From: Branchipolynoe longqiensis
Taxonomy: Eukaryota > Annelida > Polychaeta > Phyllodocida > Polynoidae
Assembly (NCBI GenBank): GCA_030323885.1
Contig: CM059186.1
Span: 175,281,047-175,345,046 of the forward strand
Length of the DNA: 64,000 bases
Direction of reading: 5' to 3'
Shown piece after piece: positions 53,472 through 63,990 of this stretch. How positions within the stretch are numbered: the first letter of the stretch is position 1; each line of letters opens with the position of its first letter. The notes under the pieces are model-generated. The model was not told the DNA's origin, did no database searches, and saw nothing but the letters and a program-made list of their open reading frames with translations. The position numbers and the translations under genes were made by a program.

Positions 53472-53984
53472 AGAAACTAAAGCAAAATGTCCCCACATCT
53501 CAATATGTGGGAAAGAAAAAAATGCATAATATTTTAAATATGTATTTGTTTCATTGTGAATTTTAAAAATAAATAGAACCTATATATGTGAGGTAGCTAT
53601 TGATAAAGTGCTAGATTGTTTATATTGAATTGATAAATCACTGTAACAGATAATCCATTTAATGATGTAGGGCAAGATGTGAAGATGATTGGGATGAGGG
53701 CATTGTTTATTGTGTATGCAGTTATATTTAAATTTCAATTGATTATTATAGTGTGTGGGTAGGTATTTCTGGCTCAGGATATATACCTCCTAAAGGGAAC
53801 GATTCAGAGTTAAGTGTCCATCAGTTTACTGCACTTTTGTCGGGGGGGGGGGGGGGGTAGGTGTGTATAATAATAGGAAACTACGAAACTAATTGGCTGT
53901 GGGTAACTGCCAAGCGAATGACCATTTTGTCATCCTGATACAGAATGAGGTAAGCAAAATAAAGCTTGTTTTATTTAAGAACGC

Positions 53985-54195
53985 CTCTAGTGCACATTGA
54001 TGTTCATATCATCGGCCATTGGATGTCAAACATATGGTCATTCTGACATATTTCTCTGGAGGAAACCTGCTGCCGCCACATAGGCTACTCTTTCCAATAA
54101 GCAGCAATAGGTCTTTTATATGCACTTTCCCACAGACAAGACAGCCCATACCACAGCCTTTGATGAACCAGTTGTGGACCACTGGTTGGGGACGA
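53985..54195 (-). mobile_element. SINE family 3 (GTGCATATAAAAGACC core)
   Basis: - strand reads CAGTGGTCCACAACTGGTTC, AAAGGCTGTGGTATGGGC, GGGAAAGTGCATATAAAAGA and GCTGCTTATTGGAAAGAGTA, then GTGGCGGCAGCAGGTTTCCT. The same core occurs on the + strand at 59508-59712. Related cores are widespread in molluscs and other invertebrates (from memory). Confidence 0.8.
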
Positions 54196-54738
54196 GGTAA
54201 GCATTGAGGTTTATATAACCTAGGGTCGTTTCACTAGTAGAGGCATGACGAGTATTATAAAAGAGACCATAAAAGGACGCCCTTGTTATACAAATCGCAC
54301 CGATACTTTTGAAAGAAAGTATTGTTGAAACTGAAACAATCATCGAGAAGTTATAGAAGGTTCGAGGCTTCTCTACATACTTTGTTTTGCTATAATCAGT
54401 TTTACTAACAATAAGGCATTTGATAACTTATATAGATTCTAATTATATATATTTGTACAATAAACACGAGGAGAGCTGAAGTTTCCTAGTGAGTTTGTCG
54501 TTGTGTCAGTCACAGGAACAGCAGTTCTAAACACCAGTTCACAGCAAGAGAATGTTACCCATATTGGATGACGTGCATGTGTGCATAGTGCAAACATGCG
54601 TAGGAACGGTTTCACATTTGGGCAGCCATTGGGTGTTACTGTTAGCCCGCGCAAAAAATTGTAAATGTGTTACCCCTGTTGGTGTTAGTCTAAGTCTTAA
54701 TCAGCAATATATATCGTCCCATGGTCGGTCGATTTAAA
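54196..54738. other. Non-coding stretch
   Basis: No element, exon or long ORF recognised. Confidence 0.35.
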
Positions 54739-54739
54739 G

Positions 54740-54928
54740 AGTCTTTACCTCTCTAAATTGACCGACCATGGGACCGACTTTAAATCGTCCATTTAGGGAC
54801 GTGGTCGGTTCAGGGAGTTTTTTTTATCATTACAATGGTATGTTATGGTCAATCGCTTGGGACACAAATAAAGCAATCGATATCGGGGAGTGGTCGATCT
54901 GTGGAGGTGGTCGGTTAGAGAGGTTTTA

Positions 54929-54931
<3 letters not shown>
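54740..54931. mobile_element. TA-flanked CAGTAAAACCTCTC MITE, copy 2
   Basis: Same interior as 15942-16119 (GACCGACCATGG, GGTCGATCTGTGGAGG). The right end GAGAGGTTTTACTG is intact; the left end is altered to GTCTTTACCTCTCTAAATTG. A TA microsatellite (54932-54980) extends from its right end. Confidence 0.85.
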
Positions 54932-54982
<51 letters not shown>

Positions 54983-55042
54983 TATACATATGACTGATGG
55001 GTTCAAGCGCGGTAGCAGTATGTATATATATATACAGTATAC

Positions 55043-55455
55043 TGGTATGCAGGTATTGCAGGTATAGCAATACCTCAGGAAGTTTTACGCCCCGGCCCTG
55101 CAGAGTTGTAAACCACCTCCTTGTGGTACAGGTTCTTGACAGAACCGAAGGCTAAGGGAGCAAACCCTAAACAGAAAACCATGACACTGTGGCAGTATTA
55201 AGGGCAGTTGATGTATGGAACTCCCAACATCTCTAGGCCAGCCACTGCAGGAACAAATAGTTTTGCACCTGTCTTGACATGTTCTTGCTGGTGTGAAACC
55301 ATTATTTGCTCCCTGAGAGAGTGCCGCTGGTAACTTGCAAAAGCCAGCAGCACTTCAACACTTTTGCAGGCAGCTTTCATGAAACGGGAGAGCGGCAGTC
55401 AAGTAATGAAAGCAGTCTTTGTCGCATCGCGACCGACAGCATGATGATGATGATG
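55043..55455 (+). mobile_element. RTE-tailed non-autonomous retroelement, short full-length copy
   Basis: Flanked by 9-bp ACAGTATAC (55034-55042 and 55456-55464). Starts TGGTATGCAGGTATTGCAGG and ends GACCGACAGC(ATG)n. 413 bp. Same start as the copy at 58185, which defines the 5' end of the family. Confidence 0.9.
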
Positions 55456-55464
55456 ACAGTATAC

Positions 55465-55780
55465 ATATATATATATGTATATATATATATATTTATTAAT
55501 ATGTATATATATACAGTATGCATATATCTGATGGGTTCGAGCGCGGCGGCTCGGACCTCTCTCCTCGTGATGAGTCACCAAGAAAGCCACGGTGCGTCTG
55601 ATAGCGACGGGATGCAGTGACAAACCCTTCCCCGCACTTGTAAACTTTTGCGGGCCCATGTAGGCGAGTGAGCTGCGAATAGACTAGATCACCGTTCCGA
55701 CTGCGCATGCGCTGAAAACGGCGCTGGCACCAAAGCAAAGGCATACATCCATTGAGTTTGGCGATACACATAGGGCAAAA
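55465..55780. other. TA tract and duplicated GATGGGTTCGAGCGCGG segment
   Basis: CTGATGGGTTC(A/G)AGCGCGG occurs at 54993 and 55525 on either side of the retroelement region, suggesting a pre-existing duplication. The rest (55540-55770) is GC-rich and unassigned. Confidence 0.45.
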
Positions 55781-56850
55781 CTTAGATTTTATTCAAAATT
55801 ATAGTTTTTTTAAATACATAACAATTTGGTACAAACATGGATGGATGGATGCAATATAATAATATAATGAATATGTTTAAGACACAACTCTACATAATTA
55901 AGCATTTTGAGCTAAGAAACATACAATTTCAGTCACTTTACAGGCTGATGTTTACATCACCATTGATTAGATATAAGTAATTCTTGTTCTAAATATTAAA
56001 ATGTCAAATGTGTCAACAAAACATTGTTTCAAAGAAATATATAACCAATATCTGATTAACCCTACTCATTTTCTATTTCTACATATGTCATTAATCATAG
56101 GATATAAATAAAAACATGTATACAATAAGTAAAACTGACTCTGGCTATGGCTCTAACACTAGTCTGAGTGCCAAGATTTGTCTAAATCTAAATGCCCATG
56201 GCATAAGATGTGCTGATTATATTGATGTAAATGCAATGCTGGATAAAAGATTAATATCTTAATTTATTATATATATTTATTTAGTTAGTGTTGTATGTTT
56301 CAAACAAGAGCTGAGATGAGCTGAAACTAGCACATTTCATAACTGCACCCAGTGTATTAGCATGTGCCATGTACTTCTCGCGGGTTTGTTTTGCTTTGAC
56401 GCATCCCACAATGCACCGCGCCGCTGGAATGGCGATGTAGTCTATATTGACATGTCACCCGTCAGAAGCCCGCAATGGCTCAGACTCGCATACAGGCTCG
56501 CATAATGAACCGAGATCCAGGATCTAGGATCTACCACTGCAACATATAGAACCAATGACCGTTTCATCACATCACCACTGACAGTAGTTAACGTATGCTT
56601 CTACTGTTTCAACTGACCAATGTTGTTCTAATGTTTGTACATGCATAATATGCCATGTTAATGTGTATTTCATTGTGTATATAAGTATGACATTTAAAAA
56701 ACGAATGCGCACACTGTGTATTCATGCGAGCATTAATGTCTTATTTGAAATAAACCATCGAAAACACTTTTAATCATGTCAGGCTTTGTTATCCCATGAT
56801 CAACAATAAAAGACAGGGTTACGTAGCTTTGTTCTAAGGGATGGGATTTG
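55781..56850. other. AT-rich stretch without recognisable features
   Basis: No exon, SINE or MITE signature found. Several AATAAA-type motifs occur, none next to an ORF. Confidence 0.35.
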
Positions 56851-56985
56851 GACGGGATAGCCGAGTTGGTAGGGCGCTTATTTTGCCAGAGGTTGAGAGA
56901 TCAAACCCAGGCTAAGTCAATTCAAAGACTTACACAATTGATATTTATCATTTAACCTAGTGATCGGCATTAGAAGGATAATGTT
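56851..56985 (+). mobile_element. SINE family 1, 3'-truncated
   Basis: Head GACGGGATAGCCGAGTTGGT, box B region GAGATCAAACCC, body start GATCGGCATTAGAAGGATAA. Ends in a TTATT-rich tract. Confidence 0.75.
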
Positions 56986-57070
56986 AGTTTTATTATTTTA
57001 TTATTTTATTATTATCCTCTTCTTTGATGCAGGCTTGTGGTAGCCTATAGAAAGCTCGTAGCTCTCAGCT

Positions 57071-59137
57071 CTAATGGTATGCAGCCTCAAAATCGTACAG
57101 AAATGTTTCTCTGGCCCAGGCCCTGTCCAGTGCATTCTTGAATTGATTCATGGTAGCTGCTTCCACCGCTTCTTCCGGTAGCTCATTCCACATGTTTATC
57201 ACTCGCTGTGAAAAGAAGGCCCCTCTGAGTGAGCTGTTGTACCTTGGCTTGAAAAGCTTCTTGGAGTGACCTCTGGTATTGCTTCCCTGTATGCGTCTGA
57301 ATAGCAAGGCCTCATCCACATTATACTCAGCATTCAGAAACTTCCATGTGTTGATCATGTCCCCACAAAAACTGGTAACTTGAGTCTCCTGAGTATGTCT
57401 TGATAACTAAGGTCCTTCAGATGTGGCACTAGCTTAGTTAACCTTCTCTGAACAGCTTCAATGGATTTAATATCCTTCTTCAACGTTGGATGCCATATAG
57501 TGACTCCATACTCTAGTCTTGGCCGTACTTGGCTTTTGTACAAAGTGATCAGCATCTTTTCGTCCAAGTATTTGAAGGTTCTGTGAATCATTACCACAAT
57601 CTTATTAGCTTTGGATACGGTTTGTTGTATGTGCTGGGAGAAACTTAGCCTATTGTTTACAAATACTCCTAAATCTTTCTCGACCTCACTCTCTTCGAGA
57701 TTTAGTGGCTGGCCAGTAGAATTTTCATGCATAACATATGTATAGTCTGGGTGGTGTCTCCCTATTCGCATGACCTGGCATTTATTCGGATGGAACTTCA
57801 TCTGCCACTGCTTGGCCCAATTCTCCATTTCCAGCAGGTCCTTTTGCAGATCAGCACAGTCTTCCGTGGAATTCACAGTTCTGTAGATCTTTGCATCATC
57901 TGCAAATAATTTTATCCCACATGATACAATCTCTGGCAGGTCATTGATGAAAATGACAAACAGAATAGGGCCCAGGATGCTCCCTTGAGGTATCCCACTT
58001 AGAACCTCTTTGAAGGAAGATTTACTGCCATTTACTACGACTTGCTGTTTCCTTCCAGTCAAAAGGCTTTGGATCCAGCTCAGAGTATTTCCTTCGATGC
58101 CATAGTTTTGTAACTTCGTAGCTAGCATCTGGTGGGGGACAGTATCAAATGCCTTCATGAAATCTAAGTATTTACTATCTAGTGTGGTATGCTGGTATTG
58201 CAGGTATAGTAATACCTCAGGGAGGTTAACACCCCTGCCCTGCAGAGTTGTAAACCACTGCCTTTTGGTACAGGTTCTTGACAGAACCGAAGGCTAAGGG
58301 AGCAAACCCTAAACAGAAAACCATGTCACTGTGGCAGCATTAAGGGTGGTTGATGTATGGAACTCCCAACATCTCCCGACCAGCCACTGCAGGGACAAAT
58401 AGTTTTGCGCCTGTCTTGACATGTTCTTGCCGGTGTGAAACCTCTATTTGCTCCCCGAGAGAGTACTGCTGGTAACTTGCAAAAGCCAGCAGCACTTTAA
58501 CACTTTTGCAGGCAGCTTTCATGAAATGTAGCTAAATGGAGAGCGACAGTCAAGTAATGAAAGCAGTCTCTGTCGCATCGCGACCGACAGCATGATGATG
58601 ATGATGACTATCTAGTGATTCCCCCCTATCCATTGCGTCAGTCCATATTTCCAAAGTTTCTAGTAGCTGCGTAACTGTTGATTTCTTTGGTAGAAACTGA
58701 TGTTAGTGGTCCGACATCAATTTGTTCTCTAGCATATGGCTGAGCATGAGCTCTCTGATGATACTTTCCATTACTTTGCATACTATAGATGTGAGGCTTA
58801 CTGACCTATAATTTGCTGGGGAATGGCGGTTTCCTTTTTTGGAAATTGGGATAACATTTGCTATTTTCCATTCGTTGGGTAGGCAACCAGATTCAAATGA
58901 CTTATTGAAAATTATAGCAAGTGGTTTTGCAAGCACCACACTCAATTCCTTCAGCACTTTTGGATGTCCTCCATCAGGTCCAGGTGATTTGCCTGTTTTG
59001 AGTTTGTCCAGCTTTTTTTTAACAATGTCTGGTGTGAATAACACCTCAGGGAAGTCCTTCACCAATTTGCATTTCTTGTGAAAACTCCTGAGAAAAAATG
59101 ATTTAATACCTCTGCTTTATCAATATCTTTTGTTGGC
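57071..59137 (-). pseudogene. CR1-like LINE, RT domain to C-terminus, interrupted
   Basis: Reading 5' to 3' on the - strand: DKAEVLNHFFSGVFT, KTGKSPGPDG (finger motif), then LPNEWKIANVIPISKKG, NYRSVSLTSIVCKVME, then (after the insertion) DTVPHQMLATKLQNYGI, GIPQGSILGPILFVIFINDL and KLFADDAKIYR with the catalytic F-A-D-D, RLEYGVTIWHP, and in a shifted frame FFSQRVINMWNELPEEAVE. The order and the R-x-FFSxRV-x-x-WN-x-LP end are typical of CR1. Damage: a stop after LMSDH, a 422-bp insertion at 58185-58606 and a small deletion near 57360. The N-terminus is cut off near 59137 by a SINE. Confidence 0.88.
58185..58606 (+). mobile_element. RTE-tailed non-autonomous retroelement inserted in the CR1 ORF
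   Basis: Flanked by perfect 11-bp ACTATCTAGTG (58174-58184 and 58607-58617). Starts TGGTATGCTGGTATTGCAGG, ends GACCGACAGCATGATGATG. 422 bp. It splits the CR1 RT between GESL-D and S-KYLDF. Confidence 0.93.
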
Positions 59138-59139
59138 CT

Positions 59140-59300
59140 CAGTGTCAGGATAATATGACTGAGTGGGATATATGGATACGGTGCCGGTGGAACGGTATCC
59201 TGGTGAGGCAAGACTATATAATCCACAGGAGTATATGTACCGTCACAAATCAATATCCACCATGATATCAGCTTAGATGTTGCTAGGATGCAAACAAATT
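59140..59300 (+). mobile_element. SINE family 1, 5'-truncated
   Basis: CTCAGTGTCAGGATAATATG to GATGTTGCTAGGATGCAAAC; joins directly to the truncated end of the CR1 LINE. Confidence 0.8.
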
Positions 59301-59507
59301 TAAGAGGACGGTAGAAGATAATCATGGGAGAACTAAACTGGACTCACACATAGCCCCAGCCTGTCTTGATCTGACCTGATATGTTGCCTCTACGTAAAAC
59401 CCCAACGCAGATATTCCCAACTCTTTTTAACTTGGCAATTCAGTACTGTCAGTAGTATATAATTATGTCTTCAGCGACTTGTGGTCGATAAACCACAGCC
59501 GGGGAGA

Positions 59508-59712
59508 GCGGGACGTAGCTCAGACGGTAGAGTGTCCAGTGTGGGTCATCTGATCGATCCTGCTCAGTGGACACATTTGCAGTTTGGGTTATTTCCAGTT
59601 CCAGCCAGTGGTCCACAACTGGTTCATCAAAAGCTGTGGTATATGTTGTCCTGTTTGTGGGAAGGTGCATATAAAAGACCCCTTGCTGCTTATCGGAAGG
59701 AGTAGCCTATAG
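59508..59712 (+). mobile_element. SINE family 3 with tRNA-like head
   Basis: GGGACGTAGCTCAGACGGTA (box A) and TCTGATCGATCCTGC (box B region), then AGCCAGTGGTCCACAACTGG, GGTGCATATAAAAGACCCC and GCTGCTTATCGGAAGG. The matching tail may be at 60060-60175 (TTTAACGTCTAATAGCCG, GTGTCATTAAATAAAACAAA). Confidence 0.8.
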
Positions 59713-59929
59713 TGAAATAACGAATGGTAGACAGGAAGTGTGAACACTTATTTGTGTCTCATTTTTGCTTGAGTGCAAGTAAATATGCAACACAAGGAAT
59801 AATTAGTAGCATGTGGTGAATAAGGGGTCAAATTTCCCTGGATCATCAGCCCATGCTTTTTCTAATCTGTTCTTGAATGAATTTATTGTGGCGGCAGCGG
59901 CTTTCCTCTAAAGAAATGTGTCAGAATGG

Positions 59930-60055
59930 TCGAGTCAAACCAATGACTTAAAAATGTATACTTGTCGCTTCCTAGCCAGGCGCTCGGCATTATTAGGATA
60001 GGGCAATGAGGAAGACCAATCATCCACGATTGAAATTTCACCTGCTTAACCACTA
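59930..60055 (+). mobile_element. SINE with alternative tail, inserted in or next to SINE family 3
   Basis: GGTCGAGTCAAACCAATGAC, GCTTCCTAGCCAGGCGCTCG, GGCAATGAGGAAGACCAATC, ATTGAAATTTCACCTG. It lies between the core and tail of the family 3 SINE. Confidence 0.75.
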
Positions 60056-60451
60056 ATGGACCAAAAAAAAAAGAAAGAATGACCACAAATGTTTAACGTC
60101 TAATAGCCGATGATAAAAATCAATGCGCTCGAGAGGTGTCATTAAATAAAACAAACTTTCTATTTTCTTTGATAAACCACAGCCATGTGCGTACAGTTTG
60201 TCAATGTATGAACTGTAATAGGTCTCATTTGACCACCACTCTGATACGTGGCTAGGGAGGAGAGGAAGGCGGTAGTTGGAATAAAACACTTTATTCATAG
60301 AAGGTCAAGTTCAGACAATATGAGAACATAAGACAATTTCAGGTAATTAATTAGATCAATGAGGATAATGAACAGTTAAGGCAATCAGGATACTGGAAGA
60401 CTACATATATGAGGTACAATGGTAAAAGTGAGAATCATCAAGGACCTAAGG

Positions 60452-61418
60452 TCAATGTCGTTCGTGGGGGAGGGACCCCGAAGAGCCCTCCACCAAAACG
60501 GAGTAGAGGGCTCCAGGGGCGCCCGAGGGGGCGATCCGAGGAACGTAGGCATGCACGGCGTCAGATGTCCAGGTGCCCTGGGCCATTATGTCCTCCAGGG
60601 GCACCCCGGCGCACTGGCAAGCCTGGGCGGCTCCCCGGCGAAGGCTGTGGAGGGTGTAGCCATCCGGTGAGGGCACCCCGAGGGCGCGAAGGGCACCGCG
60701 GAGTATGGCTGTCAGGGTGCGCGGGTCGAGAGTGCGGCCCGAAGGGGAGGATGAAGGCGGGGTCGGCGTCGAGTGCCGGCACCAGGGCGGCGGTGGCCCA
60801 GGCCGCCACGGGGCAGAGTGGGTGTCCGGGCGAGGCCGGGATGAAGAGGGCCACCGCCCCCGAGGGAAGCCGGATGGTCTTCGAGCTCCGGAGGGTGACT
60901 CGGAGACCCCCGGGGGCGGGGGCGACGTCGGCTCGGGTGATGGTGTGTGGCCCGCCCCAAGCCTCGGGGGACGGGGAGAGGAGGCTGGACTGCCTCAGCA
61001 TCCCGTAGTACCCGAGGAGCAGGGCGGCGCGAGGGATGACGCCCGAGGGCCCGGCAAGGGCGAGGTGTGTGGCCACGCCGGCGAGGCAGGCAGGCGTGAG
61101 AGGGGGCGCCGGGCGGGAGACGTGGCCGGTGGCCCACTCGCCCCCTCGGCAGACGTCTCGGGCGAGGTGTGAGGCGAAGGCGGGGGAATCGCCCCCGGCT
61201 GCCTCCAACCAGGAGCGCGCCCCAGAGATGGAGTTCCGAACGGAGGCGGGGGCAACCCGGCGGGCGTACAGCGAGGCGGTGTAGGCGGCGATGTCAAAGG
61301 GGGTGGGAGCCAGCGGGTCCCAGTGGTGGCCCGAGGCGAACTCCACGTATCCTCGGGCCTGGTGGTGGCGGTTCCTCCAGGTGGATGGGGCAAGGGAGAC
61401 GAGGCGGAGTCCGTCCAT
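60452..61418 (-). CDS. Tyrosine recombinase of the Ngaro/DIRS-like element (one frameshift)
   Basis: Starts MDGLRLVSLAPSTWRNRHH at 61418, with an N-terminal SAM-like core-binding region (DIAAYTASLYARRVAPASV). Then LLLGYYGMLRQSSLL with the catalytic Arg, RVTLRSSKTIRLPSG with the conserved K-T, and GHPLCPVAAW. Near 60738 one extra base moves the frame. The correct continuation is TLDPRTLTAILRGALRALGV, YTLHSLRRGAAQAC (H-x-x-R) and IMAQGTWTSDAVHAYV with the nucleophilic Tyr, ending at 60452. Role: joins circular cDNA to the genome without making a target duplication. Apart from the single indel, the enzyme looks complete. Confidence 0.9.
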
Positions 61419-61450
61419 GGCGGCGATCTCGGTGTCGGTGTAGCCTGAAG

Positions 61451-63256
61451 TTAAAGTCTGGGGTTATATGGGAACTCGTCGTGGTTCGCGTACGTATACT
61501 CGAGCCCGAGGCGAGCGACCTCGTCTCGGGCCACAGCAGCCCAACGCCCGGGTAGGTGGGCGCGGCTGAGGGCGTCGGCGAGAATGAGGTCGGTGCCGGG
61601 CTTGTGCAGGATGGTGAGTTCGAAGCACGCCTCGGCCGCCATGAGCCAGAGTTCCCTCGTGCAGGTCCCGAGGGTAGGGTCGCATGCCCTCCCGGAGTCG
61701 AGGGCGGCGGCGGAGGCCATGTTATCAGTGTTGATAATAACATTGGCACCGGCGACGTCGGCGGGGAGGAGGGCACGGAGGGCGACCATGAGGTTGACCG
61801 CCTCAAGCTCGTGAATGCTGGTGAACCGAGCGCGGAACTCCTCGGAATACCCTCGGGCGTAGCAGAGGGTTGGAGAATATGCGCCTCCGCCGGTGAGGTA
61901 GGAGTCGCATTCTATGACGACCCTCCGGGTGGCCGGCGCGCGGAGGAGATGGAGGCCGTTTGAGGCGCGTCCATAGGCCGCGAACCAGGCAAGGTCCCGG
62001 TGGGCGTCGTCCCCGAGGGTGATGGTGGTGAACAGGGCTGCGAGGAGGCGGGCCATGAACTTCCTCGCGGGGAGGACGCAGCTGCCGACGTGGTTGAGGC
62101 GGCCGAGGATGCTTTGAAGGGCCTGGCGCCCGAGGGTGGGGGCCGCGACTCGGGCCTCACAGTCGGCCACGAGCTCGTCTACTTTGTCGGGGGCGTTGCG
62201 GATCGTCATGGCCTCGCTGTCTATGGCGAAGCCAAGCCAGGAGACCCGCACCGCCGGGGGGTGGCATTTACCTGAGGCGACCTCCAGGCCGAGGGCGCTG
62301 ACGAGGGCGATGAAACCGTCGAAGGCCTGGCGGGCCCTCAGGTAGGTCAGCTCACACCCGACAAAGTCATCGACATAGACGAGGGTGTGGTAGCCCTCCT
62401 GCCGGAGGATCCAGGCCACCGCCGCGGTGACCCTGACGCGGGCGGTGCCCGAGGATCGGCATCCGAAGGGGAGGGCGAGGTCGACATATGTGGCCCCCTC
62501 AAAGGTGACCCCGAAGAGGGGGCAGGAGAGAGGGTCGGCGCGCAGCTGGCGGTAGGCCTTGGAGATATCGGCCGTCCAGATGTAGGCCCCCATGCCCTCG
62601 TGAACGAGGCGGCGCCCCACCTCGGCCACAGATGGGAGCCTGTAGGCGTGGGGGATCCCGAGGTATTCACAACGGGGTATCCCCGCGTTTACACTGCCTC
62701 CGGGAGGGTATGAGAGATCGACGATGACCCGCCTCTTTCCCGGGTCGGATTTGGGGCGGGTCATCATCGGAGAGACCTGTGTCCAGGGGGTGAACGGGGG
62801 GGCCAGGAAGGGGCCCGCGAGAGCACCGTGGGCGAGCTCTGTGGCTATGAAGTCCCGGAGGTAGACTAGGTGCTCCGGGGCTTCGCGGTGGTTTGTGTAG
62901 GTGGGGCGGGGGGGGGCTCCGGCGGAGTAGTTTGCTGGGAAGCCGAACTCCAGGAGGTCCATGAGGTCCTTATCGTGGTAGTCCCGGAGGCGGCTTCTCC
63001 AAGCGGGGATGTGGAGGGCTGAGGTAAGGGGGATGCGGGCAGCCAAAAAGTTGGGGAGGCCCGCATCACGGAGGGTGTGGTAGGCCCGGGAGAAGGTGGG
63101 GTGGGAGCTCCAGGCTGTGCCTGAGAGGCGGGGCCATATGGAGAGAAGAGTGGGGCGGTAGGCGTGGGGCGGGGAGGGTATCCTGGAGGGAGGGGCTGAT
63201 GACCTCGGCGATAGGCTCTCCGAGGTCGGCGGTGAGGGAGCGGGGGGGGGGGGCAC
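61451..63256 (-). CDS. Reverse transcriptase/RNase H of the Ngaro/DIRS-like element (intact)
   Basis: 601 codons without interruption. Residues 1-40 are Pro-rich. 40-150 form the pre-RT region with FGFPANY. The RT palm has TADISKAYRQ (Asp 230), LPFGCRSSG and TLVYVDDFVG (YVDD 294-297), then KCHPPAVRVSWLGF. RNase H covers about 445-565 with ECDSYLTGGG (Asp 451), SIHELEAVNL (Glu 483/485), INTDNMASAA (Asp 511) and LILADALSR (Asp 561). All catalytic residues expected of this family are present. The stop is 33 bases from the recombinase start, so the two may be translated by coupling or from separate messages. A relative lies at 200-490. Confidence 0.93.
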   Translation of the reverse strand: MPPPPAPSPPTSESLSPRSSAPPSRIPSPPHAYRPTLLSIWPRLSGTAWSSHPTFSRAYHTLRDAGLPNFLAARIPLTSALHIPAWRSRLRDYHDKDLMDLLEFGFPANYSAGAPPRPTYTNHREAPEHLVYLRDFIATELAHGALAGPFLAPPFTPWTQVSPMMTRPKSDPGKRRVIVDLSYPPGGSVNAGIPRCEYLGIPHAYRLPSVAEVGRRLVHEGMGAYIWTADISKAYRQLRADPLSCPLFGVTFEGATYVDLALPFGCRSSGTARVRVTAAVAWILRQEGYHTLVYVDDFVGCELTYLRARQAFDGFIALVSALGLEVASGKCHPPAVRVSWLGFAIDSEAMTIRNAPDKVDELVADCEARVAAPTLGRQALQSILGRLNHVGSCVLPARKFMARLLAALFTTITLGDDAHRDLAWFAAYGRASNGLHLLRAPATRRVVIECDSYLTGGGAYSPTLCYARGYSEEFRARFTSIHELEAVNLMVALRALLPADVAGANVIINTDNMASAAALDSGRACDPTLGTCTRELWLMAAEACFELTILHKPGTDLILADALSRAHLPGRWAAVARDEVARLGLEYTYANHDEFPYNPRL

Positions 63257-63492
63257 GGGAGGGGGCAGGGTCAGGGGGGGGCCTCTGATGACATCATCAG
63301 GGCGGCGGCTAGGGTTCTGGGTTTCAGGGCGGCGGTGTGTGTGGGTGTGCGCAATATGCGCAGGGCGGCAATATGCGCAGGGCGGCGCAGGGGGGTGTGT
63401 GTGGGTGCGTGCAATATGCGCAGGGGTGCCGGTGTTGGGTCAGGGGGGTGGGTGGTGCGGGGGAGGCCGAGGGGTGAGTCGCCGCCGCCGGA
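63257..63492. repeat. gag-RT spacer with repeated GCAATATGCGCA 12-mers
   Basis: GCAATATGCGCA occurs at about 63350, 63369 and 63410 in the spacer, and once more near 63601 in the gag end, each followed by GGG(C/T)GG or CATGCG. GTGTGGGTG(T/C)G repeats lie between them. Confidence 0.75.
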
Positions 63493-63990
63493 CTAAAAAT
63501 CCGGCGAGGTGATCGCGGGTGCGCCTGAGCCCCGCTCCCGGGTGCGCTTTGTGAAGCACACACCCTCACTATGCGCCGTTAAGATACGGCGCACGTTCGT
63601 GCAATATGCGCATGCGTGCCTTTTGCGCGCGCCCTGGTCTCCGTGCACCTCGCCGGCCGGGGCGAGGTCGCATGAGGCGGGATCCCTGTTCCAAGCCGGG
63701 CAGGGGATCCCATAGGCCTCTCGGGTATAAGGGGTGCGGGGGTCGGCTGATGGGGCTGCTCTAGGGTGGGTGAGGGGGGCGGCTGATGATCGGGCTGCGG
63801 CCCGAGGGGCTATTGTTCTGAGTCCCCCGTGGCGCTCGCGGGGGTGGTGATCACGTCCATCCGGTGGGTGTTGATGGTGATTGGGTCGAGCCACCCATCC
63901 GAGGGGCCGCCCGTCGGCGATCCAAGCGAATATCGTCTCGGAGTATCGCCGTACGGTCGGCCACGGATGGGTGACGCAGTCTCTCAGCAC
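63493..63990 (-). CDS. gag-like ORF of the Ngaro/DIRS-like element (C-terminal part)
   Basis: Open from the right edge region (63990) to the stop at 63493. Pro/Arg/Ala-rich, ending with a Cys/His cluster: YGIPCPAWNRDPASC, then HGDQGARKRHACAYC and GVCF. The pattern I-P-C-x-A-W/F-N-x-x-x-x-x-C...H-x-C-x-x-C resembles the zinc-knuckle-like end of DIRS-group gag proteins. The first Met at 63990 is probably internal and the real start lies outside the window. Confidence 0.65.
   Translation of the reverse strand: MLRDCVTHPWPTVRRYSETIFAWIADGRPLGWVARPNHHQHPPDGRDHHPRERHGGLRTIAPRAAARSSAAPLTHPRAAPSADPRTPYTREAYGIPCPAWNRDPASCDLAPAGEVHGDQGARKRHACAYCTNVRRILTAHSEGVCFTKRTRERGSGAPAITSPDF

Noticed and set aside
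60409..61806. Several long + strand frames over the recombinase and RT genes
   Set aside because: GC-rich antisense shadows (Arg/Gly/Pro-rich) of the well-supported - strand ORFs.
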